Origin: Teredinibacter purpureus
GTDB taxonomy: Bacteria; Pseudomonadota; Gammaproteobacteria; Pseudomonadales; Cellvibrionaceae
Reading direction: 5' to 3'
Assembly: GCF_014217335.1 (NCBI RefSeq)
Contig: NZ_CP060092.1
Coordinates: 3,861,501 to 3,925,500 of the forward strand
DNA length: 64,000 bases
Numbering within the stretch: the first letter of the stretch is position 1; each line of letters opens with the position of its first letter. This document shows positions 53,316 through 63,275 of the stretch, piece by piece. A program made the position numbers and the translations under genes. The notes beneath the pieces were generated by a model. That model worked only from the letters and a program-made list of their open reading frames with translations. It did not search any database and was not told where the DNA came from.

Positions 53316-53863
53316 CGCCTAAAGCCTGAAGAAAGTGCCACCGCTACATTCACCCGTTTATACCCGCCACGCCTCACCTCAAATATTCCAGAACAGTTAA
53401 CCCGATAATAAAACAGTGCGCAGCAAAAGTAACAACACAGTAAACCTTACCCAACACCCAACCAATACTCAACATCACACTTAGCTACAACCTCTCCAGC
53501 AACTCGGCACAAAACAATAACCAAAATTTTGCCGGGTCGTCCACCAACTAGCTCTCACTAACCTCTTTACCTATACATTTATGTCGTGAAAATTGCTCAT
53601 CGCTCGGCATATTGTCAGAACAACAATATCCTAGAATAAATAACCATATTTTATATAACGAAATAGACTACTTTTAGCGTTCACCCCTACTTTTCAATCG
53701 TTTATTTACCTACTATTATTCTGGCAGCTGCTTTTCACGTAAAAATTCCCCTCCAAAAACAAACCTTTTAAACAATAGAAAAGAACAACATCGATAAAGG
53801 AAGTCGAGGTAAAAACTAGGCTTAACGCCGAATTTTGTGACAATATAATAATGGAGAATAAAA
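53316..53863. other. AT-rich intergenic stretch without recognisable gene
   Basis: About 550 bp. No open frame of note, no tRNA, no strong inverted repeat. A TATAAT at 53844 is too close to the next start to be a normal promoter. Probably regulatory DNA for the following polysaccharide gene. Confidence 0.5.
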
Positions 53864-55138
53864 ATGTCGCTACAATCGTTTTCTATACGCCAAGCAGGTA
53901 TTGCTACTGGTCAGGCCTGTAAAAATGTTTTATCCAACACTCTGCTATTTTGCGTATCGTTATTAGTAACCTTGCTCATCGCCGAAATCATTTTTTATTT
54001 TCTCAACCGGTATAACCCCGTAACACCGCCCGATATCGCCACATTCCAAGGGCAACCCAACCAAGAACGGTTAGACTTTTTTCAGTACCACCCCGTATAT
54101 GGGTATGCAGGCATACCCAATGTAAGCAAAACCTTTTTAGGCAAAACCATTACACACAACAGTAGGGGCTTGCGCGGCCCCGAACTCCCCTTTAAAAAGC
54201 CCGACAACGTTAAACGTATTGCGTTTATTGGCGACTCTCAAACATGGGGCTGGGCCGTTAATGACGGAGAGACTATTCCCGAACTCACCAGCCGTGTTTT
54301 AAATAAAGAGCTACGCGCTGGTACTGTGGAAGTGCTTAATTTTGGCGCCACCGGTTACGGGGTAGACCAATCCTACTTACGCCTCATAACCGAAGGTTTA
54401 AATTACGACCCAGATGTTGTTGTGTTCACCTTTTTTGCCGACAACGATGTCTGGGAGTCAACAGAGAAAGAAGCTTGGGGGGTAGAGAAACCGTACTTCT
54501 ATGAAAAGCCCAACGGCAAACTCTGCGTATCTAACATTCCCCCTAGACGAGCAAGCGGCTGGCCAGCCGATAATATCAATCATATTATCGAAAATAAATT
54601 TAACCTCTCAATTAAACCGATTCAAATCTCCGCCTTAACGGTTGATCTTGGCGAATCCAACATTGCACGTTATTTTAAGCATCGCAGCCTTAACGGCGCA
54701 CTGCTTAACCTGTTCGGAAACGCTTCGGGAGACCCTCTCGCAGCCATTGAAAAGCATGTAGGTTGCCTAGAAAAAGAACCGGGGCCATTGCTAAGCAGCC
54801 GCGCCGCAAAAGTGCGGCATACGCTTAACTTAATAGCGCTTACGCGCGATACCGTAGAAGCAAACGGCGGAGAGTTCTACGTGATAACCAAGCCACTGGA
54901 AGAAGACTACCGCAATACACACCTAAGCTTAGAATACAAAACGGTTCTCACTTACTTACGCCAACACGGTATCGCGCTTATCGATCTCTATAGCGAAGCA
55001 CAGATGGTTCAACTAAACCCCAACAGCATGTTTATTGGCTACGGCCACCTTTCACCACAGGGCAATTATCTGGCCGCCCGTAAGCTCGGAGAACGCATTA
55101 GCGGCCTAAACGGAGAGCCGACACTGGCTGGAGAGTAA
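53864..55138 (+). CDS. membrane-anchored SGNH/GDSL-fold hydrolase
   Basis: 424 residues. One N-terminal membrane helix (VLSNTLLFCVSLLVTLLIAEIIFYFL, about 23-48), then an SGNH fold: block I IAFIGDSQTWGW (serine in GDS), block II GATGYGVDQ, block III FADNDVW, and near the end YGHLSPQGNYLAA with the histidine. Similar proteins add or remove acyl groups on exported polysaccharide in the periplasm. Start ATG with GGAG. Between export genes and sugar genes. Confidence 0.82.
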   Translation: MSLQSFSIRQAGIATGQACKNVLSNTLLFCVSLLVTLLIAEIIFYFLNRYNPVTPPDIATFQGQPNQERLDFFQYHPVYGYAGIPNVSKTFLGKTITHNSRGLRGPELPFKKPDNVKRIAFIGDSQTWGWAVNDGETIPELTSRVLNKELRAGTVEVLNFGATGYGVDQSYLRLITEGLNYDPDVVVFTFFADNDVWESTEKEAWGVEKPYFYEKPNGKLCVSNIPPRRASGWPADNINHIIENKFNLSIKPIQISALTVDLGESNIARYFKHRSLNGALLNLFGNASGDPLAAIEKHVGCLEKEPGPLLSSRAAKVRHTLNLIALTRDTVEANGGEFYVITKPLEEDYRNTHLSLEYKTVLTYLRQHGIALIDLYSEAQMVQLNPNSMFIGYGHLSPQGNYLAARKLGERISGLNGEPTLAGE

Positions 55139-55334
55139 CAGCCTTGGTGGCGCCTAAGAAGCACTGACGCTTGGTGGTAACGGGGCAACAGCAAAGAAGA
55201 ATAGGTAGCCCCCGCAAACGAGGCCTACACCAATAGAAGAGAAACGAGTTGCAACCTCATTAGCATGAGGTTGCAACACCGAAAAACGAACAGCATACGC
55301 AAGGGTTAAAATGCTAAGGAATTAACCCTTTAAC

Positions 55335-56501
55335 TTAATCGCTATTAAACAGATCGCGGGTATACACCTTATCGGCAACATCGCGAATATCGTCAACCAT
55401 ACGGTTAGCGATAATCACATCACAACGCAACTTAAACTCATTTAAGTCGTTTACTACCGCTGAGTTAAAGAATTCAGCCTCGCTTAACACAGGCTCGTGA
55501 ACGATCACCTCAATGCCCTTCGCCTTAATACGCTTCATAACCCCTTGAACCGACGATGCACGAAAGTTATCCGAGCCCGCTTTCATTATCAAACGGTAAA
55601 CACCCACCGTTTTCGGCTGTTTTGCGATAATGGAATCGGCAATAAAATCTTTACGGGTTTGGTTCGCGTCAACAATTGCGCGAATGAGGTTATTGGGTAC
55701 TTCGCTATAGTTCGCTAGCAACTGTTTAGTATCTTTAGGTAAACAATACCCACCATAACCAAAGGAAGGATTATTGTAATGGCTACCTATACGCGGGTCT
55801 AAACACACACCATCGATAATTTGCTTGGTATCCATACCGTGCGCCTCAGCGTACGTGTCTAGCTCATTAAAATACGCTACGCGCATGGCCAAAAAAGTAT
55901 TCGAAAATAACTTAATCGCCTCTGCTTCGGTGGCGTGAGTATAAAGAATATCGACATTCTCTTTAATCGCACCCTCAGCCAACAGCCCTGCAAATACCTC
56001 CGCTCTAGCAGAACGCTCGCCCACAATAATACGAGAAGGGTAGAGGTTATCGTAGAGTGCACGCCCTTCTCGTAAAAATTCTGGTGAGAACATAACGTTA
56101 TCGGTAGAAAATGTCTCTTTTATCCCCTGAATGAAACCAACCGGTACCGTAGATTTCACCACCATAGTAGCCGTAGGGTTTATGGCTAAAACATCACGAA
56201 TAACGGACTCCACCGAATTCGTATTAAAATAGTTCGTTTCCACATCGTAATCGGTAGGTGTGGCGATAATAACGAACTCTGCGCCTTCGAAAGCGTCGTT
56301 TTTATCGAGTGTAGCGCGTAAATTTAGCGTTTTATTTGCAAGAAAATCTTCTATTTCTGTATCCACTATTGGTGAGCGCTTATTATTAATAAGCGCTACC
56401 TTTTCTGGGATGAGATCTAACGCCACCACTTCGTGATGCTGAGACAGCAACACCGCATTAGACAGCCCCACATACCCCGTACCCGCAACTGCAATTTTCA
56501 T
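55335..56501 (-). CDS. ugd: UDP-glucose 6-dehydrogenase
   Basis: 388 residues from the ATG at 56501, the usual Ugd length; an in-frame ATG 14 codons upstream (56543) is possible. [21 protein letters not shown] (NAD site), [54 protein letters not shown] and the catalytic cysteine in [12 protein letters not shown]. Makes UDP-glucuronate for surface polymer. Stands apart from the fnl operon, separated by a tandem-repeat region. Confidence 0.93.
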   Translation of the reverse strand: MKIAVAGTGYVGLSNAVLLSQHHEVVALDLIPEKVALINNKRSPIVDTEIEDFLANKTLNLRATLDKNDAFEGAEFVIIATPTDYDVETNYFNTNSVESVIRDVLAINPTATMVVKSTVPVGFIQGIKETFSTDNVMFSPEFLREGRALYDNLYPSRIIVGERSARAEVFAGLLAEGAIKENVDILYTHATEAEAIKLFSNTFLAMRVAYFNELDTYAEAHGMDTKQIIDGVCLDPRIGSHYNNPSFGYGGYCLPKDTKQLLANYSEVPNNLIRAIVDANQTRKDFIADSIIAKQPKTVGVYRLIMKAGSDNFRASSVQGVMKRIKAKGIEVIVHEPVLSEAEFFNSAVVNDLNEFKLRCDVIIANRMVDDIRDVADKVYTRDLFNSD

Positions 56502-56677
56502 ATTCGGTAACCCGTTATCCGTTAACTTTTTAGCGATGGCCATTCTATCTGAAATAACCCCTGCGGGAAAATAAACCGGATACGCTCACAAAGCCGCTAA
56601 GACTGTTAGAACGGGGTACACGTAAAGGCCGATACGAAAATAAGTAAAAGCTTTCGACACTTTCGATGCTTTCGATG

Positions 56678-56741
56678 CTTCAAGGCTTCAAGGCTTCAAG
56701 GCTTCAAGGCTTCAAGGCTTCAAGGCTTCAAGGCTTCAAAG
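56678..56741. repeat. 8-bp tandem repeat (CTTCAAGG), about 8 copies
   Basis: Perfect CTTCAAGG units from 56678, the last ending CTTCAAAG. Degenerate TTTCGATG/TTTCGACA units precede it (56652-56677). It lies 177 bp upstream of ugd and downstream of the cupin gene. The rest of the gap 56544-56933 has no supported gene. Confidence 0.9.
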
Positions 56742-56933
56742 CAATATCCACTCTCGCAACACTATCTCAACGCGCGTTCAGTGCCTCTAAAGAAAATTAC
56801 AACATACACCGCTACAACACGTTTCTAATATTGCCCTGTAATCCCCCCCCAACATTACACGCTGCGGATAAAAAGGTTATGCATCATTGGGTTGACGTAC
56901 TGTTTGGTTGAACTGGTGCCGACCATAGCTCTC

Positions 56934-57347
56934 CTATTTATCTCTCCAATGAGGAAAAGATTTTGCAAAAATAGGGTTAAACGGCCCTTCTTTTACTTCC
57001 AGCATCAAAGCCCTTTCAGTGACACATTCAACACTGTGAATATCGTTGGGCTGAAACTCTATAGAATATGCCTCTTGCCCCTCCCCTACCAAAAACTGGC
57101 TCAATACTTCACCATCGAAGCGATACAACTTAACCTCTATAACCCCCCTTAATACAGAGAAAGCTTCCCATTGATGGTCGAGCTCATGGAAGTGAGGCTC
57201 TACGTAACTCCCTTTTACTAAAGCTATAAACAAACGCTGAACTTTTTCCTGATGACTACTATGGATATTTAAGTGAGCTCTCTTTCTAGCGGATTGCTCA
57301 GCCTGCTCAAATAATTCCTGAAAAAAAGAGGTGTCAAATACTTTCAA
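56934..57347 (-). CDS. wbuC: WbuC-type cupin protein
   Basis: 137 residues: ARKRAHLNIHSSHQEKVQRLFIALVKGSYVEPHFHELDHQWEAFSVLRGVIEVKLYRFDGEV, the WbuC pattern with HFH metal site. Found at the end of FucNAc clusters (E. coli O26), role unknown. One base after the glycosyltransferase gene. Confidence 0.88.
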   Translation of the reverse strand: MKVFDTSFFQELFEQAEQSARKRAHLNIHSSHQEKVQRLFIALVKGSYVEPHFHELDHQWEAFSVLRGVIEVKLYRFDGEVLSQFLVGEGQEAYSIEFQPNDIHSVECVTERALMLEVKEGPFNPIFAKSFPHWRDK

Positions 57348-57348
57348 T

Positions 57349-58551
57349 TTATTTTACCCTTAGATAATGACAAACCGTTTGAACCGCCCTAGCTACTGAA
57401 AACTCCCTTTCCAACAATTCAAACGCAGCTTTTCCAAGCCCATCTCTAACTGGCTTGTCATTATATAGTTCAATAGCAGACCCCAGCAAATCGTCATCTT
57501 TACCGTTTACATGAATACGTCCTGCTGAACTATTATTAACTAGCTCTTCAAGATCATTCCCAGGGTTCACACTCCCCAAAATAGGAAGGCTTTGAACCAT
57601 ATACCCCAACAGTTTACCCGGAAAATTATGAGCCGTATGTTTTTCTGAAAGAGAAAATAATCCAACATCAACGTCTGAAAGAATCTCTTTAAACTCATCT
57701 TGTGTAACAGAAGGAAGATAAGAAAAATTTGTTAACTCCCATTTATCAGCCAGCTCATGAATCAACCCAACTTCATCACCTTGCCCAACAAAAAGAAAGT
57801 GGGCATTCGGATAAGGTTGCATGCCCTTTGCCAACCGCATAAGGTTCGTCATATCTTGCGCATGACCAATATTTCCACCATAGAAAAAAATCACTTTATC
57901 TTTTAGGTTAAGCTTTTCTCTAGTTGTTATTCTTTTTGGTCTAGCAACATGTGGCGTAAGAGACGCCCAATTACGCAAAACATGCGCTGAAAATAGCGAT
58001 TCAGTACATGTCTCGAAAACATCCAAATTATTTTGGGACATCAAACCAATCGCATCAGCTTGACGGTAAGAAAGGTTTTCAAAATAACGAAAGTACTTCT
58101 CAACCAGAGAACCAGAACGGACAAGCCCAGAATCGATAACCCATTGCGGAAACAGATCACGTAAGACAAGGTAAGAATTACAATTGCAACGCCTCTTTAA
58201 TTTCATCACCAATCCTCCAAAGAAGATCGATGGCGAGTAATATACAACCCCATCAAATGTATCTTTTTTTACTCTACTTCGTACCGCAGACCACGCTCTG
58301 AACGAAAGCAACGTTTCATTAATGGCTCTGACAACTTTACCAACATCCTTAATTGGAGCGGAGCTGAATCGCCAAACTGAAACTCCTTCAATATCATCAA
58401 CAACTAGCGATTCTCTTTGCTCTATACCTGGCGTAATTACCGTTACGTGATGACCATCATTTAAAAGTTCCAACGCGAATTCGTGAAACATCTTTGCTCC
58501 AACACGAGTGCTATAAGGCAAATAATCATCTATCACCAAAGCTAAACGCAT
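57349..58551 (-). CDS. wbuB: glycosyltransferase, WbuB-like (FucNAc transferase)
   Basis: 400 residues from ATG 58551, overlapping the preceding stop as TAATG. GT4/GT-B: MRLALVIDDYLPYSTRVGAKMFHEFALELLNDGHHVTVITPG, the middle VIFFYGGNIGHAQDMTNLMRLA, and HNFPGKLLGYMVQSLPILGSVNPGNDLEELV with the E-x7-E-like site. In other clusters WbuB moves N-acetyl-L-fucosamine to the lipid-linked sugar. Gene order supports it. Confidence 0.87.
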   Translation of the reverse strand: MRLALVIDDYLPYSTRVGAKMFHEFALELLNDGHHVTVITPGIEQRESLVVDDIEGVSVWRFSSAPIKDVGKVVRAINETLLSFRAWSAVRSRVKKDTFDGVVYYSPSIFFGGLVMKLKRRCNCNSYLVLRDLFPQWVIDSGLVRSGSLVEKYFRYFENLSYRQADAIGLMSQNNLDVFETCTESLFSAHVLRNWASLTPHVARPKRITTREKLNLKDKVIFFYGGNIGHAQDMTNLMRLAKGMQPYPNAHFLFVGQGDEVGLIHELADKWELTNFSYLPSVTQDEFKEILSDVDVGLFSLSEKHTAHNFPGKLLGYMVQSLPILGSVNPGNDLEELVNNSSAGRIHVNGKDDDLLGSAIELYNDKPVRDGLGKAAFELLEREFSVARAVQTVCHYLRVK

Positions 58552-59681
58552 TAATACTCTTTCCAAACAACACGCTTAACATAGTCGGTGTAGGAATGAA
58601 TGATCCGAACAAGTTTGTCAGACACATTAGGCATGCTATAGTCATAAACAGGCCGCAGCAGGCGCGTATCACCGCTTGGCTGCGAATCCAAAACCTGCAA
58701 AGCCTGCATAACTCTCTGCGCTTCCAAGCCAACCATCATAACAAATGCCTCCTCCATACCTTCTGGCCTCTCATGAGCCTCCCTTAAATTCAACGCTGGA
58801 AAATTCATAATAGAAGATTCTTCGTTAATAGTGCCACTATCAGACAAAACCGCCTTCGCATTTTTCTGCAAGTGGTTGTAGTCATGGAAACCAAGCGGCT
58901 TTAATAACTGAATATTGGAGTGAAATTCTATCCCCTGCGCCTCAATGCGATTACGAGTGCGAGGATGAGTGGATACAATAACCGGACAATCATAATATTC
59001 GGCAACAGTATTTAACGTCTCTGCCAGTTTTAAAAGCTGTTTAGGAGAATCGACATTCTCTTCGCGGTGAGCACTCACGACGAAAAAGTTACCCTTTTTA
59101 AGACCCAAACGAGCTAATACATCAGAGCCATCGATCTGTGACATATAGTGATGCAGAACCTCAAACATCGGGCTACCCGTTTTAATCACCCGATCAGAAG
59201 GTAAACCTTCCGCCAACAAATAGTCACGAGCAATAGTGCTATACGTTAAATTAATATCAGCCGTATGATCAACTATCTTACGGTTGGTCTCTTCTGGAAC
59301 CCTCTGGTCAAAACAACGATTTCCGGCCTCCATGTGGAATATTGGTACTTTCCGTCGTTTTGCTGGGATAGCAGCGAGACATGAATTTGTATCGCCTAAG
59401 ACCAACATAGCTTCTGGCTGAACGTCAGCAAGTACTTCATCAACTTTGATAATAACCTGCCCGATTGTTTCTGCTGCATTCTTACCTGCGGCATTTAGAA
59501 AGTAGTCTGGTTTTCTCACACCCAAATCAACAAAAAAAACTTCATTGAGTTCAAAATCATAGTTTTGACCGGTATGCACCAAAATGTGTTCACAATGCTC
59601 ATCCAGTTTGGCTAGCACACGCGAAAGACGAATGATCTCAGGTCGCGTTCCCACAACCGTCATTACTTTTAACTTTTTCAT
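58551..59681 (-). CDS. fnlC: UDP-N-acetylglucosamine 2-epimerase family, FnlC/WbjD-like
   Basis: 376 residues: KKLKVMTVVGTRPEIIRLSRVLAKLDEHCEHILVHTGQNYD, LVLGDTNSCLA, HMEAGNRCFDQRVPEETNR and SDSGTINEESSIMNFPALNLREAHERPEGME. Last step to UDP-N-acetyl-L-fucosamine (C2 epimerisation). Position after fnlB supports FnlC over WecB. Confidence 0.93.
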   Translation of the reverse strand: MKKLKVMTVVGTRPEIIRLSRVLAKLDEHCEHILVHTGQNYDFELNEVFFVDLGVRKPDYFLNAAGKNAAETIGQVIIKVDEVLADVQPEAMLVLGDTNSCLAAIPAKRRKVPIFHMEAGNRCFDQRVPEETNRKIVDHTADINLTYSTIARDYLLAEGLPSDRVIKTGSPMFEVLHHYMSQIDGSDVLARLGLKKGNFFVVSAHREENVDSPKQLLKLAETLNTVAEYYDCPVIVSTHPRTRNRIEAQGIEFHSNIQLLKPLGFHDYNHLQKNAKAVLSDSGTINEESSIMNFPALNLREAHERPEGMEEAFVMMVGLEAQRVMQALQVLDSQPSGDTRLLRPVYDYSMPNVSDKLVRIIHSYTDYVKRVVWKEY

Positions 59682-60785
59682 TTAAAGGGGTCTCACAAAA
59701 GTATCTGGCACATCTCTATCGAAAATTTCATTTGCCCATAACATCACAAAAAGCTCATCGTCGCCAATATTCGTAATATCGTGCGACCAACCGGGAACAG
59801 TTTCAACAATTTGGGGGGAATCGGAGGTTACCGTAAGCTCATAGCGCTCACCAGTAACAACATGCTCAAACTTAAATAGGGCTCGCCCTCTAATCACAAG
59901 AAACTTCTCATTCTTACTATGATGATAATGGCCACCTCTGGTAACTCCAGAATGAGCAGTAAAGAAAGAAAATTGACCCGCATCCTTAGTTTTAAGCATT
60001 TCACAAAAAACGCCGCGCTCATCGCCATAACTTGGAATACTATAACTAAATTGCTTAGGAGTGAAATAGCTCAAATAAGTAGAATATAACGCTCTAGTTA
60101 GCCCCTTGCCTACACGCTCAGTAATAAGTGAGTCACGGCTCTCTTTAAAACTATAAAGCAAGTCAGCAACCTCGCCAACAGTTGAGGAATACTCCGGTTG
60201 AACTGAACGCGTTCCAGAATCGGTGCCACTACCTAAGAGAGCAACGAGGTCATTACAGACATCATCGACATAAACCAAGCTTACGATAGCGGAAGGGTCA
60301 TTAATGGAGATCTCAAGATTATTCGCAATATTGTAGCAAAAGGTCGCAACAAAAGAGTTGTAATTGGGCCTACACCATTTACCAAAAACATTTGGAAAAC
60401 GATAAAGATAATGACATGCCCCTGCCCGCTGCGAATAGGCTTCAATAGCTTTCTCAGCTTGAAGCTTACTAACACCGTAAGCATTATCTCGCTCAGCCTG
60501 AATTGAAGAGCTCAACATAATGGCTGCGTTATTGCCCGCCCTTTCAAGCTCTGAAACAATAAACATTGTTAAGTCAGCATTACCAACCTGAAACTCGCTT
60601 TCATTCTTCGGGCGATTAATGCCCGCCAAGTGAAAAACAAAGTCAGCAGTAGCAAGATAAGATGTTAATTCCTCGCGGGAGGTTTCCTTATCAACCCGAG
60701 CAAAGTCAGTGTACCCCAACTCCTCTAAACGGACACATAGATTACTACCAATAAAACCTTTAGCGCCTGTTACGACAATATTCAT
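59682..60785 (-). CDS. fnlB: FnlB/WbjC-like bifunctional reductase/epimerase
   Basis: 367 residues. N-terminal SDR: MNIVVTGAKGFIGSNLCVRLEELG, ADFVFHLAGINRPK, AYGVSKLQAEK. C-terminal cupin: SYGDERGVFCEMLKTKDAGQFSFFTAHSGVTRGGHYHHSKNEKFLVIRG. Together they carry out the C3 epimerisation and C4 reduction in UDP-L-FucNAc synthesis (as CapF). Immediately upstream of fnlC. Confidence 0.94.
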   Translation of the reverse strand: MNIVVTGAKGFIGSNLCVRLEELGYTDFARVDKETSREELTSYLATADFVFHLAGINRPKNESEFQVGNADLTMFIVSELERAGNNAAIMLSSSIQAERDNAYGVSKLQAEKAIEAYSQRAGACHYLYRFPNVFGKWCRPNYNSFVATFCYNIANNLEISINDPSAIVSLVYVDDVCNDLVALLGSGTDSGTRSVQPEYSSTVGEVADLLYSFKESRDSLITERVGKGLTRALYSTYLSYFTPKQFSYSIPSYGDERGVFCEMLKTKDAGQFSFFTAHSGVTRGGHYHHSKNEKFLVIRGRALFKFEHVVTGERYELTVTSDSPQIVETVPGWSHDITNIGDDELFVMLWANEIFDRDVPDTFVRPL

Positions 60786-60788
60786 AAT

Positions 60789-61823
60789 TTAAGCATCCAA
60801 TTCATAGTCTTCACCGGCACACATGGCACGAATAAAAGGAAGCTTTAACAGTAACTGCTTCATTCCTTCAACATCTAGACGTTCCGTATTATGAGAATTA
60901 TAATCTTCAACCTGAGAGATACGCGAATCGCCGCTCTCAACATATTTCCCATAATTCAGATCACGGAGATCAGGTGGTACGCGATAATAATCACCCATAT
61001 CTTCTGCGGCAACCATTTCTTCACGGCTTAATAATGCCTCATAAAGTTTTTCGCCATGTCGTGTGCCAATAATATTAATTGGATGATCGTTAACCTGCAG
61101 TAATTGACGTAATGCTTCGGCAAGATCTTCTATCGTAGCGGCTGGCGCTTTTTGAACAAATATATCGCCATTAGAACCATTCTCAAAGGCATATAAAACC
61201 AAATCAACCGCATCATCTAGAGTCATCATAAAGCGAGTCATATTAGGGTCTGTAATCGTGATTGGCTTTTTAGCCCTTATTAGATCAACAAACAAAGGAA
61301 TCACCGAACCGCGAGAGGCCATAACATTACCGTAGCGCGTACAACAAATAGTTGTTTTTGATGCATCCACATTGCGAGACTTAGCCACTATAACTTTTTC
61401 CATCATAGCTTTAGAAATACCCATGGCATTAATTGGATATACAGCTTTATCTGTACTTAAACAAACTATTCGCTTCACGCCATTGGCAATAGCAGCCTCA
61501 AGTACATTTTCAGTACCTAACACATTGGTTTTAACTGCCTCCATAGGGTGAAACTCGCAAGACGGAACCTGCTTTAATGCCGCCGCGTGATAGATGTAAT
61601 CAACCCCACGAGTAGCACTTAAAATGCTATTATAATCTCGCACATCACCAATATAAAACTTCAGCTTGGGGTTGTTGTATTTTTTACGCATATCATCTTG
61701 TTTTTTTTCATCGCGCGAAAAAATACGTATCTCTTTAATATCGGTACTTAAAAAACGCCTTAAAACAGCATTACCGAAAGAGCCCGTCCCACCAGTAATA
61801 AGTAGCACTTTATCTTCAAACAT
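60789..61823 (-). CDS. fnlA: UDP-GlcNAc 4,6-dehydratase/5-epimerase, FnlA/WbjB-like
   Basis: 344 residues: VLLITGGTGSFGNAVLRRFL (NAD), HAAALKQVPSCEFHPMEAVKTNVLGT, CTRYGNVMASRGSVIPLF with Y-x-x-x-N core. First step from UDP-GlcNAc to UDP-L-FucNAc (as CapE). Heads fnlA-fnlB-fnlC-wbuB-wbuC, spaced 1-4 bases. Confidence 0.94.
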   Translation of the reverse strand: MFEDKVLLITGGTGSFGNAVLRRFLSTDIKEIRIFSRDEKKQDDMRKKYNNPKLKFYIGDVRDYNSILSATRGVDYIYHAAALKQVPSCEFHPMEAVKTNVLGTENVLEAAIANGVKRIVCLSTDKAVYPINAMGISKAMMEKVIVAKSRNVDASKTTICCTRYGNVMASRGSVIPLFVDLIRAKKPITITDPNMTRFMMTLDDAVDLVLYAFENGSNGDIFVQKAPAATIEDLAEALRQLLQVNDHPINIIGTRHGEKLYEALLSREEMVAAEDMGDYYRVPPDLRDLNYGKYVESGDSRISQVEDYNSHNTERLDVEGMKQLLLKLPFIRAMCAGEDYELDA

Positions 61824-61826
61824 TTT

Positions 61827-63275
61827 CTATTTACCCTCTAAAATCAACGATAATTCTTCTTTTAAATCACTTTCACAAAACACCTGCTTAATCCCCTTTG
61901 CCTGCAGCGAAGGGAAAAGATGTTCTACATAATATTTATCTTTTGAGTTCTCTAGATATGCAATAGAGATAGAACCATTAAACAATGCCTCTAGCAGCAC
62001 CGTTGACTTTCTTGCCACACATATACGATTACAAATAGCGTCAACATAATCATCAATAAATATCAGATTAAAACCTATGTGACTATAATTGCTTTTTGAA
62101 TCCTTGGGATGTAACTTTACCGAAAAATCAACCCCCAAATTATATAAGGTTTTTACAATACTCAAATTCACATGCGTATCCCTGGACTCGGAAAAATACA
62201 CAACCTTTTTCCCCTTACCCTCATTGTCAACCGCCAAACAAGCCCTCGAAAAGATCCTATTCATCAATGCCTGGTCATATACAAATTTAGTGGTACCATA
62301 CAGTTTATTCAAGCACTCCGCTGAAACTTGGCTCGTAGAATAGAAGATATCGCCAGCAACACCACCAGGAAACTTAATAGAATATTCAAGTCCATGGGGA
62401 ATACAAATAAGCTCTTTATTGTTGTTGCTAGCAATACGACTCTCAAGCATCGCATACCGATCTTCTTTATTTCCTGTATATATGCTTTTGACAGAGCCTA
62501 GTCTGCACAATTCGATAAAAGTAATTTCATAGATAGCTTTAACCACAATCCGCCTAGAAAAATACCAAACTATATCACCGACACACTGAAAACCAAGTAG
62601 AATATAGGCATCTCTTAAAATTGAACAAAAATCACGCCCCACAATAAAGGGGATTTTCAAAACACTATAAAAAGAAGCATTTACACTCAATAGAGAAAAC
62701 ATCGAACTCAAATTTGTCTTCTTATACGCTATATCCTCTGCGTATAAATCCATATTAAGATCATCTTTTATCAAACACATTTTGGAATAAGTTGCGCTAG
62801 ACCTTACGATACAGGCCCTTGAAGACAAACTACCTCCCTTGCCGAGCATAAATGTTTGCCAAAGAACATACATAGGTGACAACAAGCCACCAATAACAAC
62901 AACAGAAAATGCCATTATAGTCAAAATAACACTTCTAAAGTAATCTCGAATCAAAGTATAAACAGGTAACCCACGCCTACCCTTTAACATGCTTCGCCAC
63001 AACACGCCTTGTACGCCACCTACACCAGTTTTTATATCCTCGCAATGCAGATCATCCAGCTGAACACTCCACTCACACAATTTGAAGTAGAAAAGCAAAT
63101 AAATCTCATTGGCATAATCTGAACCAAGACCGAACCCAGCAACTTCTGACGAAAGTTTATCCGTTAGCGCGCTGATTTTTTTGCTGTCAAAGCCGACAAC
63201 CGTTGATTCACCATTAAATGAACATTCAATCTCACCGGTTCTAAGTAGCTTGACCTCTTTTTTTTTGTTCATCAA
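61827..63275 (-). CDS. probable polysaccharide glycosyltransferase-like protein
   Basis: 482 residues, not firmly recognised. An N-terminal globular part, one or two hydrophobic segments (SVILTIMAFSVVVIGGLLSPMYVLW, about 113-138), and a C-terminal GT-B-like half: CIPHGLEYSIKFPGG, KVVYFSESRDTHVNLSIVKTLYNLGVDFSVKLHPKD and VARKSTVLLEALFNGSISIAYLE. HPKD and S-T-x-L-E-A are usual in capsule transferases of the polysialyl/CDP-glycerol type. AT-richer than its neighbours, as serotype-specific genes often are. Overlaps the next gene by 4 bases. Confidence 0.65.
   Translation of the reverse strand: MMNKKKEVKLLRTGEIECSFNGESTVVGFDSKKISALTDKLSSEVAGFGLGSDYANEIYLLFYFKLCEWSVQLDDLHCEDIKTGVGGVQGVLWRSMLKGRRGLPVYTLIRDYFRSVILTIMAFSVVVIGGLLSPMYVLWQTFMLGKGGSLSSRACIVRSSATYSKMCLIKDDLNMDLYAEDIAYKKTNLSSMFSLLSVNASFYSVLKIPFIVGRDFCSILRDAYILLGFQCVGDIVWYFSRRIVVKAIYEITFIELCRLGSVKSIYTGNKEDRYAMLESRIASNNNKELICIPHGLEYSIKFPGGVAGDIFYSTSQVSAECLNKLYGTTKFVYDQALMNRIFSRACLAVDNEGKGKKVVYFSESRDTHVNLSIVKTLYNLGVDFSVKLHPKDSKSNYSHIGFNLIFIDDYVDAICNRICVARKSTVLLEALFNGSISIAYLENSKDKYYVEHLFPSLQAKGIKQVFCESDLKEELSLILEGK

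Noticed and set aside
56666..56911. Open frame of 81 codons across the CTTCAAGG repeats
   Set aside because: No ribosome site; the first third is only the repeat in translation and the rest has no similarity I can see.
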